The notes beneath the pieces are model-generated. The model saw only the letters and a program-made list of their open reading frames with translations, made no database searches and was not told where the DNA came from. A stretch of 64,000 bases of DNA. It comes from Paramecium sonneborni. Taxonomy: Eukaryota; Ciliophora; Oligohymenophorea; Peniculida; Parameciidae. Shown here piece by piece: positions 37,672 to 49,753 of the stretch (position 1 is the first letter of the stretch; the number at the start of each line of letters is the position of its first letter). The stretch lies in assembly GCA_905182985.1 (NCBI GenBank), contig CAJJDN010000094.1:233263-297262 (forward strand), read 5' to 3'. The translations under genes were made by a program, and so were the position numbers.

Positions 37672-37935
37672 ATGTCAAGATATGTTCTTAAGAACATAGG
37701 AGTGAAAGGTTTGCTATAAAATCAATTCCTAAAAAGAGATAAAGCTTTAAAATCAAATGAGGAATAATTTTTTAAGCAATATGATTAGACTTTTTTGAAT
37801 AATTAATTTATTCAAGATTGTTTGAAATAACAAAAATTAAATATTCCAGTAGATTTTTTTAAAGAGAGTCGATTTGATGATTTTGCAGAAGATCTTAATG
37901 ATTTTTAGGTGAAAAGGAATATCAAATAAAAATGA
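37672..37935 (+). CDS. Small basic hypothetical protein
   Basis: 87 aa without introns, beginning MSRYVLKNIGVKGLLQNQFL and ending in NDFQVKRNIKQK. Helical, Lys/Gln/Phe-rich (KSNEEQFFKQYDQTFLNNQF). The good codon composition and the tidy fit between the NOT gene and the convergent eL8 gene support it, but no family is recognised. Confidence 0.5.
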
Positions 37936-37982
37936 TTTTGATTTATCAAATATTTTCGATATTTTAATAATATACATCATCA

Positions 37983-38869
37983 TCATTAACTTGTTTTTTT
38001 GAGTTCTTCTAACTCTAAAGCCTTTTTCAATGCTTCTTATTAATGTCTAGACTTTATTCCTACTTAACCTCCTCCAATAGTTCTCAATAATTCATGATTC
38101 TCATTATAATGTTATCTTAAATCTCTAGCCTTAATTAATAATATAAATTTATACTAAGTTATCAAATTCAGCTTAATCTTCTTTTCTTATTTCAGTTAAT
38201 GCAACACAAGTGGCTGTTTTTTGATGAACCAAACTACCCAATCTAGCTTTATCTAAGAAAATTATTAAATTACATTTTTACTTTTTACAAATGCAAATGG
38301 TACTTCTTACCTTCTGCATAATTATGGTAACCAAACAACTAATTCAATTGGATCAACATCATAAGCAATTAGAACTAATTTAGCTTTTTTTGTTTCAACT
38401 AAAGTTGTCACATGATTTAATCCAAATTTAAGAACATTTACTTTTTTTGTATCAGGTTTTTAATTTTAAGTTTTTTATTCTGCTGCCTTAATTAATCTTT
38501 GTTTTTTTTCAGTCTTTGTTTCAGGAGAGTATTTTTTCAATAAAGAATAAACTTTAGAGCCTATTTTAGAATAATTTTATTTACTTTAGTTTTTATCAAG
38601 TGTCTTACTAAATTAATGAATTGCTGCTGGTACTTTAATTCTTTATAATAAAATCTTTTTTTATCTATGAAGTAGAATATAACGAGGCCATCTCACATAT
38701 CTTGATAAATCACGCTTTGGTTGGACATCATTTCCAATTCTAAAATTCTTAGCTTCTTTAACAAAAAGAGGATTCTTCTTTCTATCAGCAATCTTTTTAG
38801 ATATTTTCTTTGATTTATTAGTTTTAGGGGCTTTTGGCTTTCGAATTATAGATGAAATATACATACCAT
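37983..38869 (-). CDS. RPL7A: 60S ribosomal protein eL8 (L7a)
   Basis: 267 aa after three introns (29, 29 and 25 nt); spliced length divisible by three. The first intron (38838-38866) lies directly after the start ATG, giving [16 protein letters not shown]. Diagnostic stretches: [58 protein letters not shown] then [12 protein letters not shown], and [20 protein letters not shown], the L7Ae/L30e RNA-binding core. It is a structural component of the large ribosomal subunit that binds kink-turns. The alternative reading starting MYISSII is just the unspliced first intron. Confidence 0.95.
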
Positions 38870-38949
38870 TGTTAAATAAAATCTTTTAATATAATTTTTA
38901 AAAAATATACAAAAATAGAATCCATAAAATCATATGTAAGATAGAGTAA

Positions 38950-39459
38950 ATGAAACAACATGTTTCTTATTCTTTTCAATTTTATAAAAATAGGATTCTA
39001 TTCATTCAATTACTCTTTGAATTAGTAGTTGTCTTTTCAATAAATAAGTTAACACTTTTACATTATTTAATATTTATGCTAATCCTTAATTTTAGGAGTC
39101 TCTTAAATAATTTAAGTAAAGTTATTTATCCTTATAAACAAATTATCTATTCATAAAGTTTTATAGCATTACTACAGCTTCCTTTTTATAGTTATAACGC
39201 CCTATGAATTAATACAAATTATACTTTTTATATTCTTTTAGCTAAATGTTTTTTATTACAACCTATCCTTAGATTGATCTAAATATTCTAAGGAACAGTT
39301 TTATTATTTTTTGAGGTATTATATTCATCCCTAAATCTAGGAGGTTTCATAGATTCTTGGATTTTAATTAACTAGTATTTTGAATTATGGATAAGCCTTC
39401 ATATCTTATCTTCTTTACATAAGCAAAATGAGGTATTTTTAATTATTTAGATTTATTGA
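38950..39459 (+). CDS. Hypothetical membrane protein with an internal TGA
   Basis: From ATG 38950 the frame reads MKQHVSYSFQFYKNRILFIQ and several hydrophobic segments (LLFELVVVFSI, LHYLIFMLILNFRSLL), meets TGA at 39205-39207, then continues in the same frame with equally hydrophobic protein (YILLAKCFLLQPILRLIQIF, TVLLFFEVLYSSLNLGGF) to TGA 39457-39459. A 51-nt GT...TTAG interval (39191-39241), a multiple of three, would remove the first TGA but is long for this genome. It may be a real gene, or a relic. It is divergent from eL8 (80 bp between starts). Confidence 0.4.
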
Positions 39460-39571
39460 ATAATGCATATAAAATAAGAGATTTTAACCATCAATTTACA
39501 TAGTAATAACAAACTATATTTGTTTTAAGATTTAGATAGAACTTTAATTAAATTATATATTTTGATATTAA

Positions 39572-41113
39572 TCAAGGGATATAATCTTTATGAAGAGATT
39601 ACAGTAAATCAATAGGATCGGTAAATTGAGCAAATTTATCTAATTTAAGATTTTAACTATTGTATTATCTAACATCTCTAACTGTTCTTAATGACATCAA
39701 ATAATTTTACAGATAAAGTAATTCCTATATTCATAATAATAAGATACTTAATCCATTTTATTATCATAATAATTAATAATAGGTATTCCATTTAATGGTT
39801 AAAGACAGAAAGAATATGCTGCATTATCAATTAGAACCATTTCATTTAAAGATCTATTGCCAATTACTCTTAAATCTTTTATATAAGCACCTTCTTCAGT
39901 TTGCATACAGCTGTCTCTGAAGAATCGATGAGCTATCACATTTTTATTAGGGTCTAAATAATCAATAACTACATTTGCATAACAAGAATGTGATGCAGTA
40001 AATACTATGATTTCAAAATGCTTATTAAGAGTTTATAAAACTTATTAAGCATATGGTCTGATATTTATTGAAGCCTAAAATTATTTTTTAAAATACCTCT
40101 ATAATTTCTCCAGATGGAAATTTAATTGGTAAAATTACATCTCCTGGAACTTGTATTGATTCATTACAATGAATTAGAGTTTCATCTAAATCAAATACTA
40201 TTGTTTTTTTATTTGTACTAGGTAAATTAATTTTTTTATCTTCAACATTTGTTACAATTTTAACAGACTTTTAGAACAAGGATGCTTACATAGTTTAAAG
40301 CAAATGTTCTCTAATTAATTCAATTGGTCTTGTTATTTCAGGTTGCATATATCCTTTAATAATTGAAGAGATGTAATATAAAAATGAAGATTCCACTGTT
40401 TTTTCTTGAGAATTTTTTCTTTTAAAATTTGTTTTAATTGAATTACCAGCCTTTGCTGAATCAGGTTTTAAGTTTTTAAAATTAGTTTTATTTTCAGATA
40501 AGGGAGCTTTTACTTAAGTAACAAAAGTTGATAAACTTGGTTTCTTAATTATTGTACCTTCAATAGAAGTTTTATACTCATTATTATTATTATTATTAAC
40601 TAAAGTACTGGATTTTAATTTATTCTATTATTAAGGAGTAAATTCTCTTTATTCTTTCTATTCTTTCTAACCCCTATTTGTAATATCAATTTACACAGAT
40701 TTCTAAACTGATGTTGAATTTTAATTATTTTAGGTGTTTTATGAAAAAAACTTTGATGCTATACTATTTTTAGATTATCTTTAACTATTATCTATATGAG
40801 ATTTGATTGATGAGATTTTATTTTCCAAATAGAGAAGTTTATCTTACAATTTTTTATAATCTTAAGGTGTTTATTTTGATTTAGTTGATGGATTTCTATC
40901 TAAATTTGAACGAATTTCAATATTTTCTTTTTAATCTTTAGTACTAAAATATTTGGAATAAAAGTTTTGATTTTGTTTTTGTAATTATATTGAACTTTTC
41001 ATAGTCTATAAATTCTATTTTTATTATGAATTAGATGAATTTGGTCTTTGTAATTCTTTACTTGATCTATTAGCTAAATTCTTTTCTGATAATGGTCTTC
41101 TTATTTCAATCAT
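39572..41113 (-). CDS. SCP/FCP1-type protein phosphatase (CTDSP-like)
   Basis: 498 aa after introns of 22 and 23 nt; spliced length divisible by three. The C-terminal ~190 residues are the FCP1-homology HAD domain: catalytic IVFDLDETLIHC (DxDxT), INIRPYAQQVLQTLNKHFEI, IVFTASHSCYANVVIDYLDP, HRFFRDSC, and IKDLRVIGNRSLNEMVLIDN with the motif-IV Asp. The first ~270 residues are Ser/Asn/Lys/Gln-rich and disordered, as in CTDSPL2 and Dullard relatives. The enzyme should dephosphorylate phospho-Ser/Thr, classically the RNA polymerase II CTD. It is in tandem with the coiled-coil gene upstream (47 bp). Confidence 0.88.
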
Positions 41114-41160
41114 ATTCAAAAGCTGTTAAAAATTAAAATATTTATAGTAATTAATCACTT

Positions 41161-42453
41161 TCAAAAATCATACTATTTTAGCTAAGATTTTTTATTAGTA
41201 GAAAACCTTTTAAATGGAGATTAGAACTACTATAATTATTTAGTTCCTAAAATTAATTTAGTCTTTAATTCCTTATATTTACTAGCTCTACTCAAAGCAG
41301 CTTATTCTTCTATTAAAGAAAACTTATCTAATTCTTCCATAACCTATTAATGTATCATATAAATACATCTCTATGCTAATGATCTAATTAATCATTAATT
41401 CTTTTAACTTAATCTAATTCATGATTTAATTCTTCAGTAGTCTCTAAACATTCCATATGTATAGATTTTAATCTCTCAATTTCATTCCTCTAATCAATTA
41501 TTGTTTTTTCTTAATGTTTAACTGTTTGATCTAGTTGAATCACTTAAGCATTCAATTCCATACAAGTATCAGCCTCTTGTTAATAATTTTTTTAATATAA
41601 TAAACTCTCTTATTTAAATCTTTCTTTTTGCTTATGCAATTCTTCCAAATCATTTTACAATTATGAAATATAATTTTAAGCTTCTTAATATTGCATTCGA
41701 GTATACTTAAGGTTTTCATTCTTTTATTTCAATTCATTATTAATCTTTCTAATACAATTAATATTTATACATTTTCTACATCAGCTTTATAAATTAAACT
41801 CTACTTTTCAAGATTATCAAATTCATTCTATAATTGTGTAAATTACTTTTCTTTTTCATTTAATTTATCTAATACATCTTCATAAGTATTATTCAATATT
41901 TCTCTATCATGCAATAATCTATAAATTAATATTCTCTAATGTACCTTTTTCTCTCATCTTTAGCTGCTTGTAACTCTGTTTCTTATCTGAGCTTCTCTTC
42001 ATATAATTTTCGATTATTTTCTTACAATAAACTCATATCATTTTTCACTCTTTGATTCTCTTAAGATCTATGTTCAGTAATCTCTTTAAATGCTAAATTC
42101 TCTGCTTTTATTTCTTAATTTTCAATATGTTTATCTGTTAACTAGGATTTCAAATTATCTATTTCATTTCTTAAATTAGCTATGGTCTTTAATGTTTAAT
42201 CACTTCTATTTCTATATTCAACTTCATTTCTCATCTTTTCTTCATGCAACATATTATATCTACTGTTAAATGTTTATCACCTATGTTCTAACGATTTCAA
42301 ATGTGTAGCCAATTCTTAGTAATCTCGATCATTTTACTTTAATTCAAAGTTTTCAGCTTTCAATTATGATATCATCAAATCTTTTTGATCATTCTCAAAT
42401 TTTGCAGGAGAGTAAAATGGTTAATTTACAAAGTTTTTTTATGAATAAGACAT
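41161..42453 (-). CDS. Long coiled-coil protein
   Basis: 399 aa after four introns (18, 26, 26 and 23 nt); spliced length divisible by three. Beyond a short MSYSQKNFVNQPFYSPAKFE leader, nearly the whole protein is heptad-repeat coiled coil (NEIDNLKSQLTDKHIENQEI, LHKQKERFKQESLLYQKNYQ, LDQTVKHQEKTIIDQRNEIE), with a basic tail (SPFKRFSTNKKS). This is the profile of basal-body, ciliary or cytoskeletal scaffold proteins, but without a diagnostic sequence. It ends 47 bp before the phosphatase start on the same strand. Confidence 0.7.
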
Positions 42454-42846
42454 TTTATTTATATAATATATAACATAATATTATAATAATACATATATGA
42501 TTCATTTATCCTTCCACTATTTTCTATAATTCAATTAAAAATTTATCCAGAATTATAGATAACTAATATAGTTAGAATCTCAATAATATTCTATCAACTT
42601 TAAATGTTTATCACAAGCTATAATTTTATACTCTATAAGTTAAATTTAGTATTAAATTATGGTTATATGAATATTTTGTATTCAGAATATTTATTCCTTT
42701 AGTGGTCAAAATATCAAGCTTAATTTATGTTATCTTAAGATTATTTTACAATTATTTTAATTTTCAAATTATTAGAAAATGTTATTTATAATATATGAAG
42801 TTTATAAAGATAAAAGAATTATAATGATCATTATTTTAATGAATAT
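42454..42846. other. Intergenic AT-rich region
   Basis: About 390 bp between the end of the VWA/alpha-kinase gene and the start of the coiled-coil gene on the same strand. No coding frame or RNA structure recognised; presumably terminator of one gene and promoter of the other. Confidence 0.5.
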
Positions 42847-45745
42847 TCAATTCATGCATCTTTTACATTTATAAATCCCTTATTCATATTAATTATTTTC
42901 CAAGAATTAATCATATTTATATGTTGAATTGCATGATAAGCATTTTAAAGATGATATATATTTTCTACCTTCCCTACATAACCCAATCATTTTTTCATCT
43001 ATTTTCTCATTTGATACCTTTAATTTACAATCAATTTTGCAATACACACAGGCCAAATTTCGTTATAAACAACTCACTTTACAACTTGAGCATTTTTCTA
43101 CAACTGTACCTAATCTCATTTATTAATTTATAGGAGTTTAAAATAATTCCCTACAACAAAAACATTGAACTTGATGTAATACATTTTCAAGATCTTTACA
43201 TTAAGGACATTTTTTATGAAATCCAGTGTAATATTCCTCTAATTTAATCTCTTGATATTCATCACATGTCTCACATATAACAGATAATAATTATGTTTCA
43301 TTTTGTTCCCATAAAGTCTAGTCATATTCAGTTTAACTAAATTGTTATAATTTCAATTCTTTGCAAATAATACTACATTTCTGATGAGCACCCTAAAAGT
43401 TGGCTATACCCTCGTTATTGAAATTTGTCTTATCTTCATTTAAATTTTAGCTATATTGATTTGTTGTCTAAATAGACGGATCACTAAAAATATTGAATTT
43501 TCCTTATAAATCTGTAATCAATAATAATCTATCTGTTTCATCATAAGTAAAATGACTGAATGAAGAGTAGTAATAATATTATGGATTGATATAATTTGAA
43601 TTGTTTGAATATTTTTCCCATTTAATATTAGGTAGATTAATGAATGTTTCTGCATAAATATAATTTAAACCATAAAATGGTATAGAAAGTTTATATAACA
43701 TAGGTGAAACATAAAAAATAGGAGGAGCTCCTTATTAATTTTTTACTCTATCTCTATAAATTTATGCTAATTGTTTTGCAATTGTTTGTGATTAAAATCT
43801 TTATTAAGCAAACTTTTAGGCTTCTAAAATTAATTCATCAGATAATTAAACTGGTAATTCTGAATTTTCTCTTTAAAGTTTTTCTTTTTATTCATTGTAT
43901 GCCAATACTATTTTTTTAGGTATTTTAGCAACTAAATTTTGATTATTTATGACATCAAATACTTTAAAAATATATGAATTTACTCCATCTTCATTGTCTA
44001 AAATTTTTTCAGGATTGGGATTTATTTTAATTGTAGTTTCATTAATTCTAAGTTATGAATCTACAGTTTTTGTAAAATCAACCCAAAACTTTAATTTTTC
44101 TTCTTTGGTTTGACACTTATAATCAATAAACTTAGATTTAATAGATTATGCTTTAATTTCTAATGTCTTAAATAATTGACTTTTGCTAATTCTAGAAAAA
44201 CTATGATTTAAAGATAAAACAACTAAATTTGGAAAATCTTCTGGGTTTTAAATATCAGTAATTGAAATTTCAGGAAAGGCAGTTTTCATAATTTAAAACA
44301 TTTTATCTGTTTTTTTAGTAATTCTAGAACAAAAGAAAAAATTATTAAATTTTAATTTTCTATACCTAATCATTAAATTTTCTAAAGTACCTAATGGAAC
44401 ATCATCCATAAAATCATCATCATCAAGATCATGATATTATTTACCATGACAAGGAGAGTCAGCAAATAAAAATGTAATTAATACACTATCTTAATGTTTA
44501 GATAGATTTAATTATGATGCCTTTTCTATACCTGCAAAAACATCTTCAGCTTCATCACCCCCACCAAAAGCCTTTTATTATTTTATAAATTCTTTAACAG
44601 AATCGATTTTATCTGTTAAATCATGAAAAACTACATGATTTTTCTCTAAAATTTATTTACCACTTAAGTTTTAATTAAAATTCTAATCTTGTAAAATCAG
44701 ACTTTTTCTATCTAAAAATATTACACTTTGCTGTTTTTCAATTATAATATCTCTATATCCAACAAATGCAATTCGAGTAATATAAGGTTTACTTTAAATT
44801 TCAAATTTTTCGATTATATTAGCTATTTATGAATGACATTACTAAATCCAGGGATCCATTGTTTTTGTACAATCCATTATAAAAATAATATCTATTATAT
44901 TTTATTATTTAATGACTTTATGCATACGTTTTAGTTCTTCTTCATCTAGCATAAAATTTATTTTATTTTAATTTTCAATTAAACTTTTTTGATTTTTAGC
45001 ATTAGTTTTTATGCATGGTATTAATTTTGGTTGCTCAAATTATAGTTTTCTATTCAATTTTAATTCCTCCCAAAATACATGTTTTTTAGAACATTCTATT
45101 AAAGGGCAAATTCCTCGAAAATAATCTATGCAGAAATCATCACTTAGTAAATGTTTATCACATTTGCAATTATGCTTTTGGCAAATATTTTCTGGATTCA
45201 TCCCTTAAATATCAAATTTTTCATAAACATTCTTCCTTATTTAATTCCAATTAGAATGATTTTAACATTTTTTTTTACATTTATTAGTTTTAAACTACTC
45301 GAAACAATAATCTTTTGCCCATACAGGATGTAGAAATTTACAATTATTATTGTTGCAATTTTATATATTCTTACAAATGTTATCCCTATAAATTCCATTA
45401 ATTTATCCAGTATTAGGTTCATTACTAAATCTATCATCTGTCATATGAATTAGCTGGCAATCAGGTTTTTCGCATTTTCCATTTTCTTCATCGATGATTC
45501 TGCCTTCAATACATATTCCTGCAAAGCATCGAGGATGTTTTTTCTAACACTACCAATCATGACATTAAGTATTTTCGTAGCATAGCTCTTCTAATTAAAA
45601 TTAGTCCATATGATCAATTTTCTATTAAAGCTTTTCTAAAATTAATGATATATATATTGACTTTATTATAAAAATTTAGATTATTTATATTAAGAAGAGA
45701 TCCATTTGAACATAATTAATATTATTTTAATAATAAATCTTCCAT
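42847..45745 (-). CDS. Zinc-finger / VWA / alpha-kinase protein (VWKA type)
   Basis: 955 aa after one 31-nt intron; spliced length divisible by three with the start at 45745 (MEDLLLKQYQLCSNGSLLNI). Residues ~40-220 hold Cys/His clusters resembling CCCH fingers (NTQCHDWQCQKKHPRCF, CKNIQNCNNNNCKFLHP). Residues ~270-480 are a VWA domain: IDIIFIMDCTKTMDPW (MIDAS DxTxS-like, here D-C-T-K-T), FVGYRDI, FGGGDEAEDVFAGI. Residues ~560-800 are an atypical alpha-kinase: YIYAETFINLP, YYYSSFSHFTYDETDRLLLI then TDLQGKFNIFSDPSI, and FNNEGIANFQGAHQKCSIIC. The last ~150 residues have further CxxC pairs (CETCDEY, CPQCKD, CFCCRE, CSSCK, CVYCK). VWA plus alpha-kinase matches Dictyostelium vwkA; the N- and C-terminal zinc modules are extra. 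Confidence 0.85.
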
Positions 45746-45814
45746 TATTTATCAATAATTTGATCATTCATCTCAATTTATATTTTATAAAGAATTATAT
45801 ATATATATATAAAA

Positions 45815-46811
45815 TCATTCTTAAATTTATAAGATTTATTTAGCTCTACCTTAATTTAATGATTCAAGTAATGTACATGCTTTACAAATTTTATTAGATG
45901 ACAATAAATTGCATTTCTAACATAATTACTTTTGTGGTAACTTTTAATTTTAATTAGGAGCATCTAATTATTCACAAGAATGAATTAAATCAATAACTGC
46001 ACTAGGTCTATAAAATAGATAAAAAATAATGATACCTAATAGCTTCTAAATTTTTAATTAATTCTCTAACATGTCCTCGAAATGCATTAGGAGAATAAGT
46101 ACATTCAGTACTAAAATAAATGAGTTTTTTATAATGAGCATACATAACTATCTCTTTTTCATAAGTGTATTTAAAAGGTTTACATCTAGGTAATGTAGCA
46201 ATTCCATTATCTCCATCATCTCCAGTTATTATAGCAGTAGATTTTGGTAATCTAAATATATCACCTCTTAATAAATTCATTAAAAATGTCTCTGCCATAT
46301 CATCTGCATTATGTCCTGTAATAATCTTATCAACTCCTAATTAAATTGCACCTCTATCTAATGCTTATCTTCTAAAAACACCACAATATGTGCAATTATT
46401 ATTAAGACCTATTTATGCAACAACCTCATCCATTGACCAATTAAAGAGTTCTTTATATGATAAAATTTTTAAATCTAATTCATATGTAATTTAATTTTAT
46501 TTCACTGTTTCTAATGAATCATCTCTATATCCTTTTATTCCTTCATCAATTGATAATAAGTATAAATGTAATCCATAGTTATATTTCTTATTTAATAAAG
46601 TAATCACATGAACCAAAACTGTTGAATCTTTACCTCCTGATGCAGCTATTGCAATCTTCTCACCAGGTTTAAACATTTAATTTGATATTATTGTATGATG
46701 TATTTCATCCTCAAATGCTTTAAAAAAACAATTTTAACAAATTAGATTTCCAGTCTTTGGTCTCATCATAAAAGCTTTCTGAATATTGCAACTTTGACAA
46801 TATTTTACCAT
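45815..46811 (-). CDS. CTU1: Cytoplasmic tRNA 2-thiolation protein CTU1/NCS6
   Basis: 322 aa after one 28-nt intron (about 46021-46048); spliced length divisible by three. It has the N-terminal zinc ribbon [10 protein letters not shown]...GNLICQNCF, the PP-loop [57 protein letters not shown], and the C-terminal zinc pairs [20 protein letters not shown]. With CTU2 it thiolates the wobble uridine of tRNA-Lys, Glu and Gln in the cytosol, using sulfur relayed from URM1. In an organism that reads TAA/TAG with extra tRNA-Gln species, wobble-U thiolation is of special interest. It lies upstream of and in tandem with the alpha-kinase gene, with 69 bp between. Confidence 0.95.
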
Positions 46812-46913
46812 TTATTTAAATTATATATTGATTAAAATATGAAAGAATTTATTAATAATTGACTGTTTAGTATGCATTTGTATATTTTATTTAAATAATA
46901 ACAAATTTTATAT

Positions 46914-47764
46914 TCATTGCTATTATTGTTATTATTATTATTATGGCTATTATTAATATTATTCTAAAGATTGTTTTTCTACATAAATAACTCTTTATTA
47001 ATCATTATTTTTCCTTCTATAATTATTATTATTTTTATTATTAAAATTATTTTTATTATTATAATTATTATTGTTATGATTATTATTTCTTCTTTAACCA
47101 TTGTTATTATTGTTATTATTATTTTATCTTTATTTATAAAAATTACCAAAGGTATCTGTGTCTATCTGATTTTGATTTCTTTATTATGTTATTCTTTCTT
47201 ATTTTTGAGTACTGGTAGAAAGAGAATCAAAAAACGAAGTAGGATTATATTTAGGTTTCACCTCTTATTTTTTAATTTTTTCAATTTCATTTGCTTTTTG
47301 GAGCATTTCTTCAAAATTAAAAGCTCTAGGATTTGTTCCATTTGTTTTAGTTTATTGATTTTATGGGTAATTATTTTACAATTAAGCTCTTGAATCTTAT
47401 TACTACTCTATTTATTCAATATTTTAAGGTGGTTAGAAAATTTGTGGTTATTGAGATTGGTTTTCTTATTTGACATTCTCTAATTTGATTTCCTCAGGCT
47501 TATTTTCTTCTAAAGTTTTAAAGCCTTTAATTTCAGCTGCTTTGAATACTAAAATATCATAACTTTATTAATTGGGGGGTATTTCATGATCTTAAATAAT
47601 TTATTTAAAAATAATATACCAGGTCTTCTTCCCTCAGTTCCAAATGAGCGTACATCTTTCAATGCAATAGTTTGTTATTAAGGATTAATTTAATAAATTG
47701 TACCTTCATATCTGATTTCTGATTTGGTGATAATGCTAACCTTTGAATTAAATACTTAAGCCAT
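46914..47764 (-). CDS. LSM14/Scd6/RAP55 mRNA-decapping activator
   Basis: 273 aa after one 29-nt intron; spliced length divisible by three. The N-terminal LSm14 domain is clear: MAQVFNSKVSIITKSEIRYE, GTIYQINPQQQTIALKDVRS, FGTEGRRP. The middle has an FDF-like helix (AFNFEEMLQKANEIEK), an FFD box (PTSFFDSLSTSTQKQ) and a TFG box (IDTDTFGNFYKQRQ). The rest is Asn-rich with RR/NNN repeats and ends in polyglutamine written mostly with TAA. LSM14 proteins sit in P-bodies, bind DDX6 and EDC4 and repress translation. The C-terminal Asn/Gln runs come from AT-only triplet repeats, which make the opposite strand look like an Ile-rich reading frame. Confidence 0.93.
46917..46945. repeat. TTA/TTG triplet run encoding C-terminal polyQ of LSM14
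   Basis: Imperfect (TTA)n on the plus strand; on the coding (minus) strand it reads TAA/CAA/TAG, that is a run of Gln just before the TGA stop. Confidence 0.8.
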
Positions 47765-47888
47765 ATTTTTATAAAATAATTATATTCTAAATCTAAAAAA
47801 ATTTCACAATCAAAAAGAGTTCTATTTTTTGTTAATTGATTAATCATCGAAAATATAAAGTATTACAATACTATGAATATTTTTTATA

Positions 47889-48473
47889 ATGTATTTGATA
47901 TTAATTTTAGCATCAATATTTATTGGATAAATAAAGTGTTTAGGAATTGAATTAAGAGACAAGAAGCCTAGATGTGTTTATATGAATGCTAAGAAAGATG
48001 ATAATATAACAATCAAATATTTAGTGTTAGAAGGAATTCCAAAGGATGTTTAGATATTTTTTTTTGATCCTTATAATATTTAATATGATTTTGAGAGTAA
48101 TGAACAATAATTGAAAGCATTTTACACTGGAAAATATAGGATATGTTTTAAAAATAATGGATAAATGAAAATGTTAGTTGAATTTGATTTTGACATTTTG
48201 GGGATTGATAAAAATTATGCATCAAAGAATGATATATTATAAACATAGAGGAATTTGAATGAGATAGATTCAGATTTTAGATGGATTTAAATGCTTTAAA
48301 AAGAATCATATCATAGAGAATAAACAATTAATACAAACTTAATAAATTTGTATTAATAATTGACATTTTCAACTATTATAAAAATATTGCTATTCTTGGT
48401 AATAATTTCATTTCAATTATTCATAATAAATTAATTTGTAAAATCTTAAGATAAGTTATTTGCCCCAGTTTGA
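47889..48473 (+). CDS. p24/TMED family cargo receptor
   Basis: 194 aa, no intron. Layout matches p24 proteins: signal peptide MYLILILASIFIGQIKCLG, a GOLD domain with two Cys (PRCVYMNA and KYRICFKNN), a short coiled-coil neck (RWIQMLQKESYHREQTI), one transmembrane helix (IIKILLFLVIISFQLFII) and a short cytosolic tail. These proteins cycle between ER and Golgi and package cargo into COPII/COPI vesicles. The tail (NQFVKSQDKLFAPV) lacks an obvious C-terminal KKxx but keeps aromatic/basic residues. It is divergent from LSM14 (124 bp) and convergent with the CDK (44 bp). Confidence 0.85.
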
Positions 48474-48517
48474 AATAGAATGTATGAAGAATATAAAGAA
48501 ATATCACCAAAAATTAA

Positions 48518-49727
<1,210 letters not shown>

Positions 49728-49753
49728 ATTGAATATAAAAAGAATTAATAAAA
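49728..49753. promoter_or_regulatory. 26-bp bidirectional start-to-start spacer
   Basis: Separates the CDK start (minus, 49727) and the Cys-rich protein start (plus, 49754). Purely by position it must belong to both 5' regions; no recognisable box. Confidence 0.4.

Noticed and set aside
38661..38864. ORF starting [14 protein letters not shown]
   Set aside because: This start lies inside the first intron of eL8; the true ATG is at 38869 and splicing gives MPKAPK.
46971..47393. Plus-strand ORF rich in Ile/Leu (140 codons in the standard code)
   Set aside because: It is the reverse complement of the Asn- and Gln-rich C-terminus of LSM14; low-complexity AT triplets create it.
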